Source: CALJXB01 sp965225935 (lineage in GTDB: Bacteria > Pseudomonadota > Alphaproteobacteria > Kiloniellales > JAKSDN01). Taken from it: a stretch of 64,000 nt of DNA. This document shows, piece by piece, positions 1 to 8,367 of the stretch. Below the pieces are notes generated by a model. The model was not told the DNA's origin. It saw nothing but the letters and a program-made list of their open reading frames with translations, and made no database searches. The stretch spans positions 124,001 to 188,000 of the forward strand of contig CBDDCC010000005.1 in NCBI GenBank assembly GCA_965225935.1, written 5' to 3'. The number at the start of each line of letters is the position of its first letter. The first letter of the stretch is position 1. The translations under genes and the position numbers were made by a program.

Positions 1-1198
1 TGGCGTTGGCGCGCATCTGGCCGCGCAAGGCGTCCGGCACCGCCTCGGTCCAGCTGAACACCACGCCGTCGCTCATGGGAATGTAGGTGGTGGCGAGCGT
101 GCTGGCGCCGTCCTCTCCGCCCTCACCGCTCTCCCGGTGGCTGGTGCGCACCTCGGCGCCCGGGCTCGCCTTCACCTCCTTCTTGCCCGGCAGGACCAGG
201 TCGAAACGCGAGACGGGGATGCGTGGGATGCTGAGGTGGGCCCGGGGCGGACCGTCCTGGGCCAGCACCGGCACCTGAAACGCCACCTCCACCCGGTGCA
301 GGCCGCGGCCTTGCAGCAAGGTCGCGAAATGACCGTTCTCGTCCAGCACGGTGGCGGGCTCGCCGTCGACCCGGATGTCGTTCAGGGTGACGCCATTTGG
401 CATCACTGGCAGGGTGATGAGCTCGCCGCCGAAGGCCTCGACCTGGAAGCTGCCGGTCCAGACCAGGGCCGCCTCGCGCAATTCGCCCCGGTAGTGGGCA
501 CGGCTGATGGCGTAGGGCCGCTGGCTGGGCGCCCGCCAGGACACCAGGATCGAAGAGGTCGCCGGCACCGTGGCGCTGACCCGCGTCGTGCCGTCCAGCG
601 TCTCGCTGCGCAAGTCGGCCGAGGGCACCACGGCGAGGTCCAGGCCCTCGCCCGGGTAAGTCAGTGTGAGGCGGGTCGCCGCCGCCCGGGGCACCGGGAG
701 GGCAAGCGCATAGCCGTCCTCGTAGCTCCGGGCGTCGACACCGTAGTTGAGCCTCAGGGTGACCGTGCCGGCCGTCTCGCTGGTCCAGCCGAGGCCGTCG
801 GGACCGTCGACAAGCTGCACCGGGCGGCCGTCCACGCTGGCGTGGCGCAAGGCCGCGCCGGGCGGCAGGATCGGCACCAGGGTCCATTCGTCCTCGAAAG
901 TCTCGATGCGCACGCTGACCTGGACGCCGGCCGAGACCCGGCCGGCCTGCTCGCTGAGCGTGACGGCCACCTCGGACTGGCCGATGGCGTAGGCCGCCGG
1001 CGCCGGACGCCGCTCCTTGTCGAGCCGGTTCAAGAGCGCCGTGTAGTAGGAGAGCGGCACCCGGACCTCACCCCCATCGGACAAATCGGGCGGGGCCAGG
1101 CTGCCGGCAGCGAGGTTCGGCGCGAGGTCGGGCGCGGCCTCGCGGGCGAAGGCCGGCGCCGCCAGCAGCAGGGCGATCAGGACAAGCGTAAGTCTCAT
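1..1198 (-). CDS. Secreted protein of unknown function, C-terminus outside window
   Basis: The gene reads leftwards from an ATG at 1198 and is still open at base 1, so 399 codons are visible and the end is missing. Residues 1-18 (MRLTLVLIALLLAAPAFA) are a clear Sec signal peptide. The remainder has no further membrane segment and alternates short hydrophobic and polar strands, suggesting an all-beta periplasmic protein. No catalytic motif or known family is recognised. It begins 83 nt after the stop of the anti-sigma/VWA gene on the same strand, so it is probably the third gene of a sigma-factor operon and may be its output or the signal-sensing partner; that role is inference. Confidence 0.8.
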   Translation of the reverse strand, partial: MRLTLVLIALLLAAPAFAREAAPDLAPNLAAGSLAPPDLSDGGEVRVPLSYYTALLNRLDKERRPAPAAYAIGQSEVAVTLSEQAGRVSAGVQVSVRIETFEDEWTLVPILPPGAALRHASVDGRPVQLVDGPDGLGWTSETAGTVTLRLNYGVDARSYEDGYALALPVPRAAATRLTLTYPGEGLDLAVVPSADLRSETLDGTTRVSATVPATSSILVSWRAPSQRPYAISRAHYRGELREAALVWTGSFQVEAFGGELITLPVMPNGVTLNDIRVDGEPATVLDENGHFATLLQGRGLHRVEVAFQVPVLAQDGPPRAHLSIPRIPVSRFDLVLPGKKEVKASPGAEVRTSHRESGEGGEDGASTLATTYIPMSDGVVFSWTEAVPDALRGQMRANA

Positions 1199-1281
1199 GG
1201 TTCGGTCCTCGTCGTCATCGGCGGCGGCGGCGCTCGGGTGATCTCTTCGCCGGGCTCAGGCCCGGCGGTTCGGATAGCTTC

Positions 1282-4029
1282 TCATCGCGAAGCGGATTGC
1301 AGCTTGCGGTGGGCCGCGTAGTCGAGGGAGTCGGCGAGATAGCGGCGCTGGACCGCGTCACCGGCGCTGGGCGAACCGAGGGCCGCCAGGTAGCGCGCGA
1401 GCAGCCCTTCGTCGGCGGCGAGATCCGCGTCGTTGCTCCAGCCGGGGACCTCCTGGCGCAGGCCGCGGATCAGCTCCCGCAGGCCGGCGAGACGCGCCGC
1501 AGCGCCCGGGCCGTCGCCGGCCGCCAGCGTCCGGCCGACCGCGCGCAGCTCCCGGGCGAACTCCCAGGCCACCAGATTCTTCAGCACGTTTCGCTCGAGC
1601 GGCCCGACGGCCTCCCGGCCCCGCGCGAGGGTCAGGCTGGCCTCGGCCACGCCGTTGCGCAGGTAGGCCACGTCCTTGTAGCGCACGGACACGTCGGCGA
1701 CCGGCCCCGGCCCCTCGGCGACCAGGTCCAGCAGGATCACGTGGCTGTCCCCTGCGTAGAAGTTGGGGATGACGATCTGGATGCCGTCCTCGTCCTCGCC
1801 CCGGTCGGCCTCGATGCCGAGGTTGCGGGCGAGCCGTTGGTCGATGGCCTGCTCGGCCTCGCGCACCCGCTCGGCCTGGGGCTCGCCGAGCCGCCGCGAT
1901 CCCAGCACGTCGATCAGCTCGACGCCGGGGGCGAGGCGGACGCGCAGCCGGACCGCCCGGGCGACCGCCCGGCTGGCGGCGTGCAGCTCCCGGTCGACCA
2001 GGCCGTCGGCGGCCTGGGCGCGGTCGAGGATGCGCCGGCTGCCCTGGCCCGCGGCCACCAGCCGGTCGATGTGGCCGAGATCCTCCTGGGCGCCCAGGCT
2101 GACCACGCTCAAGGGAATGCCAGCGACGGCGTTGCGGTGGGCCATGCCTTCCAGCGCCTCCAGGTCCCCGGCGAGGGAACCGCCGGTCGCCAGCAGCACC
2201 AGGCTCGAGCCCAGGACGGACTCGGGATTGTCGCCCGCGCGCACGTTCTCGCCGGCAAGCGTCACCGCCTCCGCGAGGCCGAGGGCCGGCGCGGCCTCGT
2301 CGGTCACGGCGCCGAACAGGCGTTCGAGCGCCACCTGCAAGGGGCCGTGGCGGAAGTCCTCGGGGGCGACCAGGAGGCCGCCGCCCGGTCCAGCCACAGT
2401 CACGGAGAAGCGGTCCCCCGGCTGCTGCGCCCGCTCGAGCGCCGCGATCAGGGCCCGCACACGGTGGCCCAGCCCGGCGTCGGAGGTGTCCCGCAGGTCC
2501 ACCACCAGGCCGACGTTCATGGCCGGGCGATGGCCGCCCTGGCGTTCGGCACCCTGGAGGCCGACCTGGACCCGCAGCCGGGTCGGACCCTCGATGGTCG
2601 CCGCGTCGGCGTCGAGATAGACGGCGAGCGCGGCATCCTGCGGCGCGTCGAAGGGCTGGCCGATCGGCCGCACGTCCTGCTCAAGCCGCAGGTCCTGGCC
2701 GAGAACGCCGCGGTTCCAGTCCCGTAGCCGCGCCTCCAGCAGGCGCATGGCGGGATCGCCGGGAATGTAGCTGTTGGCCCAATAGCCGACCGGCTCCTGA
2801 TAGGTCAGGCCGGCGAGGGTCTGGTAGTCGTGCAGGAAGGCCTCGGCTGCGCTCTGGGTCCGCGCCCCCTCGTCGTCCGCCAGAGACGGTGCCGGCCGGT
2901 TCAGCTCGTCGGCGGAGGTGGCGTGGGAGAGCGACGACTCCTCCTCGCCTAGCTCCCTGGCCGGCTGTTCGGTCGGCTCAGTTGGCGGTGGGCTCATCAA
3001 GCCGCCCAGCGGCGCCTCCCGCTTGGCGGCGGTCGGCTCGTCGGGCTTCTCCTCCGAAAGCCCCGTATAGGACTGGACCTTGCCCAGATCGGAGAACAGG
3101 CCGTCGCCGTCCAGCTTGCGGTCCTTGGTCATGGCGAGCGGCTCGGCATCGGGCTGAGGAACAGCGGGTGCCTCGGCCAGCGGCTCCGCGGGCCGGGCCT
3201 CCGGCTCGAGGGCATCTAGCTCCGTCAGGGCCTCCTTGGCCGCATCGCGCCTCTGGTGCGCACCCAGGCGCTCGTCGGCGGGCAATGCTTCCGCCTCGAG
3301 CTGGGCGATGATGGCCCACTCCGCTTCGTTGTCGGTCAACTCGCTGTTGGACGTTCTAGCCGGCCGGTCGGCGAACCCGCGCGCGGCCGCACCTTCCTGC
3401 GCGCCCCGCTCGCTGCGGTACTCGCCGGCCACGGCCGCCTTCTTTTCGACCCGGCGCGCCATCTCGAAGCTCTCCGAGCCCTCTTCCATCTCGGACAGCC
3501 GCGATTGCCCCGCCGCGCCGGCCAGATCCGCACCGGCGGTCTCGCTCTCCGTCGCCGGCAGCTCGTTGGACCGGAGGGCGCTCGACGGCTTGTTCTGGGC
3601 GACCGGGCCCTGGGCCAGTTGCTGCGGCTCGGCGGGAGCTTGGGACTCTCGCCGCTGCGCAAACTCGCTGCCGCCGTTCCGGGACTGGTAGGCCGGATCG
3701 AGCAGGCCCAGGCTCAGGCCGAGGCCGGCGGCGATCACCACCGAGGCGGCCAGGCCGCCGGCAAGATAGCGCATGCGGGGGCCCGGGCGGGGTGTCGGGG
3801 GGCTCTCTTGGGCGGCGCGGCGGACGGCTTCCAGGGTGCCCGCCACCAGCGGGTCCGGCGCGTCCTCTTCGGGCAGCTCCACCAGGGCATCGTCAACCCG
3901 CGCCAGCGCGTCCCGGACCCGCCGGCAGTCGGCGCAGCCCGCCAGGTGCCGGCGCACTTCATTGTCCTTCTCGGCCGCTTCGATGCCGTCCTCGGCCAGG
4001 CGCTGGCGGACGGCCTCACAGCTCGTCAT
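1282..4029 (-). CDS. Membrane anti-sigma factor (zinc-binding) fused to a VWA domain
   Basis: The 915-residue protein opens with a zinc anti-sigma motif (C4, then H28-x3-C32-x2-C35), the usual sigma-binding module. One membrane segment follows at about 86-110, then a long Glu/Ala-rich low-complexity stretch (about 115-400), which would lie in the periplasm. From about 425 it resembles the YfbK-type VWA proteins: an N-terminal segment (LTYQEPVGYWANSYIPGD), a VWA-like fold from about 500, and a C-terminal beta-rich domain. The metal site of the VWA domain is degenerate: where DxSxS is expected the sequence is DLRDTS. The start overlaps the sigma-factor stop by 14 nt, so the two are translationally coupled. 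Inference: a transmembrane switch holding the adjacent sigma factor. Confidence 0.85.
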   Translation of the reverse strand: MTSCEAVRQRLAEDGIEAAEKDNEVRRHLAGCADCRRVRDALARVDDALVELPEEDAPDPLVAGTLEAVRRAAQESPPTPRPGPRMRYLAGGLAASVVIAAGLGLSLGLLDPAYQSRNGGSEFAQRRESQAPAEPQQLAQGPVAQNKPSSALRSNELPATESETAGADLAGAAGQSRLSEMEEGSESFEMARRVEKKAAVAGEYRSERGAQEGAAARGFADRPARTSNSELTDNEAEWAIIAQLEAEALPADERLGAHQRRDAAKEALTELDALEPEARPAEPLAEAPAVPQPDAEPLAMTKDRKLDGDGLFSDLGKVQSYTGLSEEKPDEPTAAKREAPLGGLMSPPPTEPTEQPARELGEEESSLSHATSADELNRPAPSLADDEGARTQSAAEAFLHDYQTLAGLTYQEPVGYWANSYIPGDPAMRLLEARLRDWNRGVLGQDLRLEQDVRPIGQPFDAPQDAALAVYLDADAATIEGPTRLRVQVGLQGAERQGGHRPAMNVGLVVDLRDTSDAGLGHRVRALIAALERAQQPGDRFSVTVAGPGGGLLVAPEDFRHGPLQVALERLFGAVTDEAAPALGLAEAVTLAGENVRAGDNPESVLGSSLVLLATGGSLAGDLEALEGMAHRNAVAGIPLSVVSLGAQEDLGHIDRLVAAGQGSRRILDRAQAADGLVDRELHAASRAVARAVRLRVRLAPGVELIDVLGSRRLGEPQAERVREAEQAIDQRLARNLGIEADRGEDEDGIQIVIPNFYAGDSHVILLDLVAEGPGPVADVSVRYKDVAYLRNGVAEASLTLARGREAVGPLERNVLKNLVAWEFARELRAVGRTLAAGDGPGAAARLAGLRELIRGLRQEVPGWSNDADLAADEGLLARYLAALGSPSAGDAVQRRYLADSLDYAAHRKLQSASR

Positions 4030-4663
4030 GGCTCTCTCCTTCGCAACCGGCCTCGCGCGCGACCAGCCTCTCGGAGAGGGCGAGCCGCGCGCGGCGGAGC
4101 TGCGTCTTGACGGTGTTGACCGGCATGTTCAGGGCTTCGGCGATCTCCTGCTGGGGCAGCCCGACCACCGTGGCCAGCAACAGGACCTCCCGCTGGGCGA
4201 GCGGCAGTTCCTGGATCGCCCCTTCCAGCCAGATAACGGTCTGCCGCGCCGCGGCGACCCGCTCGGGTCCGGGATTGGGGTCCGGCGGGTCGGGCGGCGG
4301 GTCGTCCGGATCGGCGCCCGCCGAGGAGGAGGCGATGGCCGGGCGGGCGCGGAAGTGGTCGCGCACCGCATTGGCGGCGATGGTGAAGATCCAGGGAGCG
4401 AGCGGCCGGGCGGCGTCGTAGGAGGCGGCGCCCGAGTGGATCTTGAGGAACACGGTCTGGAACAGGTCGTCCCGGTCGCCGGGCGCCACGCCGCTGCGCA
4501 CCAGGTAGCTATAGACCGGCCGCCGGTAGGCCTCCATCAGAGCCGGAAAGGCGCGGGCGTCGCCGCGGCAGTGACGGGCGAGCCAGCTCCTCTCCTCGAG
4601 GTCCACCACCTCCCGCCGCGTTTCCGGTTCCACGACCGCCAAACCATCTGCTGCCAAAGCCAC
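4016..4663 (-). CDS. ECF-type RNA polymerase sigma factor
   Basis: The 215-residue protein has the two sigma domains of group 4 factors and nothing else. Region 2 covers about 30-100 (RDDLFQTVFLKIH, then PWIFTIAANAVRDHFRA, the -10 recognition helix). After an acidic, Pro-rich linker (about 105-135), region 4 covers about 145-205, with the helix-turn-helix EIAEALNMPVNTVKTQLRRA contacting the -35 element. It is the first gene of the operon with the anti-sigma/VWA gene (14-nt overlap) and the secreted protein after it. Such pairs normally autoregulate; I could not identify the target promoter. The first 25 residues are poorly conserved in this family, so a downstream start is possible. Confidence 0.9.
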   Translation of the reverse strand: MALAADGLAVVEPETRREVVDLEERSWLARHCRGDARAFPALMEAYRRPVYSYLVRSGVAPGDRDDLFQTVFLKIHSGAASYDAARPLAPWIFTIAANAVRDHFRARPAIASSSAGADPDDPPPDPPDPNPGPERVAAARQTVIWLEGAIQELPLAQREVLLLATVVGLPQQEIAEALNMPVNTVKTQLRRARLALSERLVAREAGCEGESHDEL

Positions 4664-4912
4664 GAGCCCACTACCCTTCGCGGTTCACCGACTACCGCCC
4701 ATCTGAAAAGCGGTACGCGGGGGGCCCCGAAAGGTTTCAAGCCGGGCCAGATTTATCGCGCGGGCACGCGCGCCCACACCATCCCACGGCCGAAAAAGCC
4801 AAGGAAAGGACGCCGCGGCAGCTCCGCCAGGGAGCGCACACTATCAGGGATATCAATGGGAAAGCGGCCCGTTGGCGAACCGCCGGGCCGGCGGCGTGGA
4901 CGCCCTTCCGGG

Positions 4913-5965
4913 TTACTTCGAAAGCGACTCGGCTTGGCGCGCCGCCGTCATCTCGCTCGCCGGCAAACCACCGGGACGACGCCCGGCGCTCCCAGGCCAT
5001 TCGACCGTCGCGCGGACCGAGTGGTTGTGGATCGACTCGAAGCTCTCCACATCGACCCGGAAGCCGGTGACCCGCTCGTCGCTCCCGAGCCGCAGCGCCA
5101 CGTCGCGAACCAGGTCCTCGACGAACTTCGGATTGTCGTAGGCCTGCTCGGTCACGAACTTCTCGTCGGGCCGCTTGAGCAGCCCGAACAGCTCGGCGGA
5201 GCCCTCCCGCTCGACCAGCTTGATGAGGTCTTCGAGCCACAGATTTTCGTCGAGCGCCACGGTGACCGACACCTGGGTCCGCTGATTGTGCGCGCCGTAG
5301 TCGGCGATCGCCTTGGAACAGGGGCAGAGGCTGGTGATCGGAACGACCACCCGGGCCGACACCTCGGTTCGGTCGTCCGCGATCTCGCCGCGGAGCGTGA
5401 CGTCGTAGTCCATCAGGCTCTCGATGCCGGTCACCGGCGCGCGTTTCGCGACGAACAGGGGGAAGGACATGTCGATGCGGCCGAACGAGGCGTGGAGGGC
5501 CCGGGTCATCTCCCGCAGCAGGTCCCGGAGACCGTTCGGCGTGACCCTGCGGTCCCAGCGGTGCAGAACATCGACGAAGCGCGACATGTGCGCGCCCCGC
5601 CGGTCCGCAGGAAGATCGACACAGAGGTCGCAGGTCGCGACCGTGGAGTAGAGGTCACGGCCGGTCGCCACGACGACCGGGTAGCGAAGGCCCCGGACGC
5701 CGACTTGGTCGATGGCAACGTTCCGGCCGTCCCGGCCGCCCTGCACGTCGCTGCCCAGCGAAGGGCCCTCCGCCGCCGGCCGTCTGGTCCCTCGCGCTTC
5801 AACCACCGTCGGCGAACTTCCCCACGTTTGCCCTCCCCGAAGCGGCGAACTCTTCTGCCGCGACCCCCGACTATCCGGCCCCGCGCCCTCGTCCGTCGCA
5901 ACCTCAGCGCCGCCGACTCGGCCGTACGAACGCGCCATTCGAGATTTAATCTCCTCGTCCGACAT
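4913..5965 (-). CDS. folE2: GTP cyclohydrolase IB (FolE2 / MptA-like)
   Basis: Converts GTP to 7,8-dihydroneopterin triphosphate, the first step toward folate and, in many bacteria, queuosine. The hallmark PITSLCPCSKAIADYGAHNQ segment with its catalytic cysteine is present, along with RNVAIDQVGVRGLRYPV near the start of homology and the C-terminal FESIHNHSVRATVEWP. FolE2 is the metal-flexible alternative to FolE and is often induced by zinc shortage, though no Zur box is evident. The first 70 or so residues look non-conserved and low-complexity. A GTG at 5806, ten bases after GGGGAAG, would give 297 residues, close to the family length, so the ATG at 5965 may be too early. No folate or queuosine gene is adjacent. 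Confidence 0.92.
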   Translation of the reverse strand: MSDEEIKSRMARSYGRVGGAEVATDEGAGPDSRGSRQKSSPLRGGQTWGSSPTVVEARGTRRPAAEGPSLGSDVQGGRDGRNVAIDQVGVRGLRYPVVVATGRDLYSTVATCDLCVDLPADRRGAHMSRFVDVLHRWDRRVTPNGLRDLLREMTRALHASFGRIDMSFPLFVAKRAPVTGIESLMDYDVTLRGEIADDRTEVSARVVVPITSLCPCSKAIADYGAHNQRTQVSVTVALDENLWLEDLIKLVEREGSAELFGLLKRPDEKFVTEQAYDNPKFVEDLVRDVALRLGSDERVTGFRVDVESFESIHNHSVRATVEWPGSAGRRPGGLPASEMTAARQAESLSK

Positions 5966-5983
5966 GGCATCCGAGCCCTGAGC

Positions 5984-6517
5984 CTAGCCGAACAGGTGCA
6001 GTCCGTGGCTGGCGGCGCCCATGAACAGAAGCATGGGCACCGAGAGCATGGTGTTGGTGCGGGAGGCGAGGAACGCGGTGCGCCGGGCCCTGTTCTTCTC
6101 CTCGTCGGAGGCGGGCGTCAGGCCCAAGACCTTTTTCTGATTGGGCCAGATCAGGACCCAGACGTTGAACAGCATGATGGTGCCGAGCCAAGCGCCGACG
6201 CCGATTGTCGTCTCGTAGGTCGTGGGACCCTCGACCAGCAGGCCCAGCGTGAAGGAATCGAGAAGGACACTGGGGCTGAGCAAGACCAGATAGGCAGCGC
6301 CGGCGAGCCAGGTCACCAGTGCCGACCAGCGGAACCACAACAGCGCGCGCGGCGCGACGTACTTCGAGATCGCCGCGGGCCCCGGGCCGTCGCTGTCGGC
6401 CGTCGCCGCGGCCAGCGCCGGCACTTGAACGAAGTTGAAGTAGTAGAGCAGACCGATCCACGTAATGCCGGCCAACAGATGAAGCCAGCGGTCCAACGTA
6501 AGCAGTAGGTCGAGCAT
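5984..6517 (-). CDS. Membrane protein related to the urate-oxidase N-terminal (PuuD/DUF989) domain
   Basis: The 177-residue protein has about four hydrophobic segments. It starts with LTLDRWLHLLAGITWIGLLYYFNFVQ, the pattern that opens the membrane urate hydroxylase PuuD domain with its conserved His. Full PuuD carries a C-terminal cytochrome c domain; none is present here, so this is the short stand-alone form whose substrate is not established. I chose the ATG at 6517 because GGAGAAGCGAAC precedes it; the longer frame to 6601 adds a Pro/Lys-rich stretch that does not look coding. An 89-nt gap separates it from the small membrane peptide upstream on the same strand, and the FolE2 start lies 18 nt downstream, so these may be co-transcribed. 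Confidence 0.75.
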   Translation of the reverse strand: MLDLLLTLDRWLHLLAGITWIGLLYYFNFVQVPALAAATADSDGPGPAAISKYVAPRALLWFRWSALVTWLAGAAYLVLLSPSVLLDSFTLGLLVEGPTTYETTIGVGAWLGTIMLFNVWVLIWPNQKKVLGLTPASDEEKNRARRTAFLASRTNTMLSVPMLLFMGAASHGLHLFG

Positions 6518-6606
6518 GTTCGCTTCTCCGAACGGGTCTCTTGGAGTCGATTTGCTGGGCGGCGTTTTCGTTCCGGACCGGGGCCGCCCCTTCGGGTCCA
6601 AGCGCT

Positions 6607-6702
6607 CTAGCCGCCGAGGCTCGAGACCAGGAAGGCGAGCACCAGGGCCAGGACGAAACCCGAGATCAGGGTTCCGGCGATGCTGTCCAACGGATTCTTC
6701 AC
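6607..6702 (-). CDS. 31-residue single-pass membrane peptide
   Basis: A GTG start at 6702 sits seven bases after GAGGGGGA, a good ribosome site. The product is VKNPLDSIAGTLISGFVLAL followed by VLAFLVSSLGG, essentially one membrane helix with a charged N-terminus. It lies directly upstream of the short PuuD-like membrane protein on the same strand, so it may be an accessory subunit of that protein. The family is not recognised. The combination of ribosome site, hydrophobic helix and gene context supports it, but at this length coding status is not certain. Confidence 0.5.
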   Translation of the reverse strand: MKNPLDSIAGTLISGFVLALVLAFLVSSLGG

Positions 6703-6826
6703 GCGTAAGTCCCCCTCACCCGCCGGCTGGCGGCACGGTGCGATAGCGCACCATCGCGTCGTGCCAGCCAAGCGGCGTGACGAATATTCGATTTGCCTTG
6801 GGTCGACCGATCGGCCGGCCGTGCGA

Positions 6827-8146
6827 TCAGCCGTTGGCGACCGCGGTCCAGCCTTCCATCGACTTCTTGTATTCGATCGGCGCGGAATCGGCGATCGCCC
6901 GCGGATCGTAGTCCGGATCGGCCATGACGCCCCAGATCTTGCGCATCTGCATGCCGATGTTGCCCGCATCGTAGAGCGGAAACACCAGCGCCTCGCGCAA
7001 GTAGCGTTCCACCGGATGATCGCGATCGAGGGCGTTCACCCCCATGGCCTGCATGGCCTGGAAGATCGCGTTGAACAGCGTCTCGCCACAGAAGACCTTC
7101 GACATGGCTCCGACCGCGTGGCCCTCGGAATCGTACATGTCGAGGTAGTGGGCCGCCTTCCAAGAGAAGGCCCGGCAGGCCTCGATCTTCGTGGCGACCT
7201 CGGCCATCAGGTAACCCACGGCCTGGTAGTGCATGATCGGCTTGTCGCTGCCCGCCGTGTAGGTCTTGGCCCACTTGAGGACGTACTCGTAGGCCGAGCG
7301 TGCGACGCCCACCGCGGCGATCGCCGCGACCGGGCCGGACCAGGTGAAGTCCTTGGCGATGATCAGGTCGCCGTCGCCCTCAGCGAAGAGGTTCTCCTCC
7401 GGCACGCGGCAGTTGTCGAACGTGATGGTGTTGTTCTGACACAGCCGGTGGCCGATCTTGCTGATCGGCTGCTCGTAGCTCACGCCCTTCGCGCCGCGCG
7501 GCACGATGAGGCCGCTGAGGCCGTGCTTGCCGCCCTTGTTGGGGCTGGTCCGCACGATGACGATGTTGGCGTTGGCACCCTTCAGGTCCCAGCCGCCGGA
7601 ATTGCAGGGCCAGCGCTTCTTGCCGTTCAGGACGTATTCGCCGCGGCCCTTGTCGTGCTCCGCGGTGACGCCGATGCCGGTCGGATGGCCGCCCGGGTGA
7701 TCGAAGTTGGCGGTTCCTCCCGGCGTTCCCGCCGGCTCGCTGACGGTCCATCCGGCCAGGTAGCTGTTGGTCGGATCGGACGTCGCCTCGCCGATCCACT
7801 TGCGCTTCTGCTCTTCCGAGCCGTACCAGGCCACCGGCATCAAGGCCAATCCGTTGACCAGGAGGATTGTCGCGAAGCCCGGATCGACGGCCGTGATCTC
7901 TTCGGCCACCAGCTGGAGGTCGACGTTGCTGACGCTGCCGCCGCCGTATTCCTTGGGCAGGAAGCCCATGGCGAAGCCGAGCTTGTAGGCCTCCTCGTAG
8001 GGCCCCCGCATCATCTGGAATGCCTTCTGGGTGTTGTGCTCCAAGTCCGCTTCCCTGACCACCGGCTTGAGCACGTCCTCGGCGAACTCGCGCGCGGTCT
8101 TTTGGAGCTTCTGCTGATCGGGTGTCAGAGTGAAGTCGATAGTCAT
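6827..8146 (-). CDS. Acyl-CoA dehydrogenase family protein with altered catalytic base
   Basis: A 439-residue flavoprotein of the acyl-CoA dehydrogenase fold. An N-terminal helical domain (LTPDQQKLQKTAREFAEDVL) is followed by the middle FAD-binding segment (LAGWTVSEPAGTPGG) and a C-terminal helical domain with SKIGHRLCQNNTITFDNCRV and the MHYQAVGYLMAEVATKIEAC dimer region. In typical short- and medium-chain enzymes the base is the Glu of a YEG motif; here the equivalent reads PLYDAGNIGMQM, with Asp, and the alternative Glu position used by isovaleryl-CoA dehydrogenase is also not evident. Substrate is unknown. It is divergent from the HTH regulator at 8775, with two paired operator-like sites in the shared promoter region, so it is probably that regulator's main target. 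Confidence 0.9.
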   Translation of the reverse strand: MTIDFTLTPDQQKLQKTAREFAEDVLKPVVREADLEHNTQKAFQMMRGPYEEAYKLGFAMGFLPKEYGGGSVSNVDLQLVAEEITAVDPGFATILLVNGLALMPVAWYGSEEQKRKWIGEATSDPTNSYLAGWTVSEPAGTPGGTANFDHPGGHPTGIGVTAEHDKGRGEYVLNGKKRWPCNSGGWDLKGANANIVIVRTSPNKGGKHGLSGLIVPRGAKGVSYEQPISKIGHRLCQNNTITFDNCRVPEENLFAEGDGDLIIAKDFTWSGPVAAIAAVGVARSAYEYVLKWAKTYTAGSDKPIMHYQAVGYLMAEVATKIEACRAFSWKAAHYLDMYDSEGHAVGAMSKVFCGETLFNAIFQAMQAMGVNALDRDHPVERYLREALVFPLYDAGNIGMQMRKIWGVMADPDYDPRAIADSAPIEYKKSMEGWTAVANG

Positions 8147-8253
8147 ACGTTAGGCGCTCCCCTTGTCCTGTTGGTTTTGTGATCGTCGAAAACGCGACGC
8201 TTCGGACTGGGTGCAAGCTCAGGACGACGCCCACCCAGGTTGGACGAAGCTAG

Positions 8254-8280
8254 TTTCAACGGTTTTTTCGATAAAAAACA
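8254..8280. promoter_or_regulatory. Operator-like site 1 in the acd/regulator promoter region
   Basis: A 27-bp AT-rich segment beginning TTTCAACGGTTTTT and containing 7-bp arms GTTTTTT/AAAAAAC around CGAT (8262-8279). It recurs in inverted orientation 62 bp away (site 2). It lies about 110 bp upstream of the acyl-CoA dehydrogenase start, between divergent genes, which is where the adjacent HTH regulator would bind. The shared sequence is seen directly; the binding protein is inferred. Confidence 0.6.
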
Positions 8281-8341
8281 ACTAAAGCAATCCTACAACA
8301 GGCCGTCAACCTAGGAATCGACTCGAAAACGCTTTTATTTC

Positions 8342-8367
8342 TGTTTTTCCGGTAAAAACCGTTGAAA
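8342..8367. promoter_or_regulatory. Operator-like site 2, inverted copy of site 1
   Basis: Read on the minus strand this is TTTCAACGGTTTTT, then ACCGG, then AAAAACA, matching site 1 through its first 14 bases and its last seven. The two sites face each other, as expected for a dimeric or tetrameric repressor that bridges DNA. The rest of the 628-base intergenic region (8147-8774) contains AT-rich promoter-like DNA close to the sites, then a GC-richer leader in front of the regulator; no convincing gene is seen there. Confidence 0.6.

Noticed and set aside
137..1321. Long plus-strand open frame opposite the secreted-protein gene
   Set aside because: It is antisense to a gene with a signal peptide and consistent codon pattern. 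Long antisense frames are expected at this GC content, and the translation is Arg/Gly/Ala noise.
3773..6508. 911-codon plus-strand open frame across the sigma factor and folE2
   Set aside because: It runs antisense through two recognisable genes and the intergenic gap, has no ribosome site and matches nothing.
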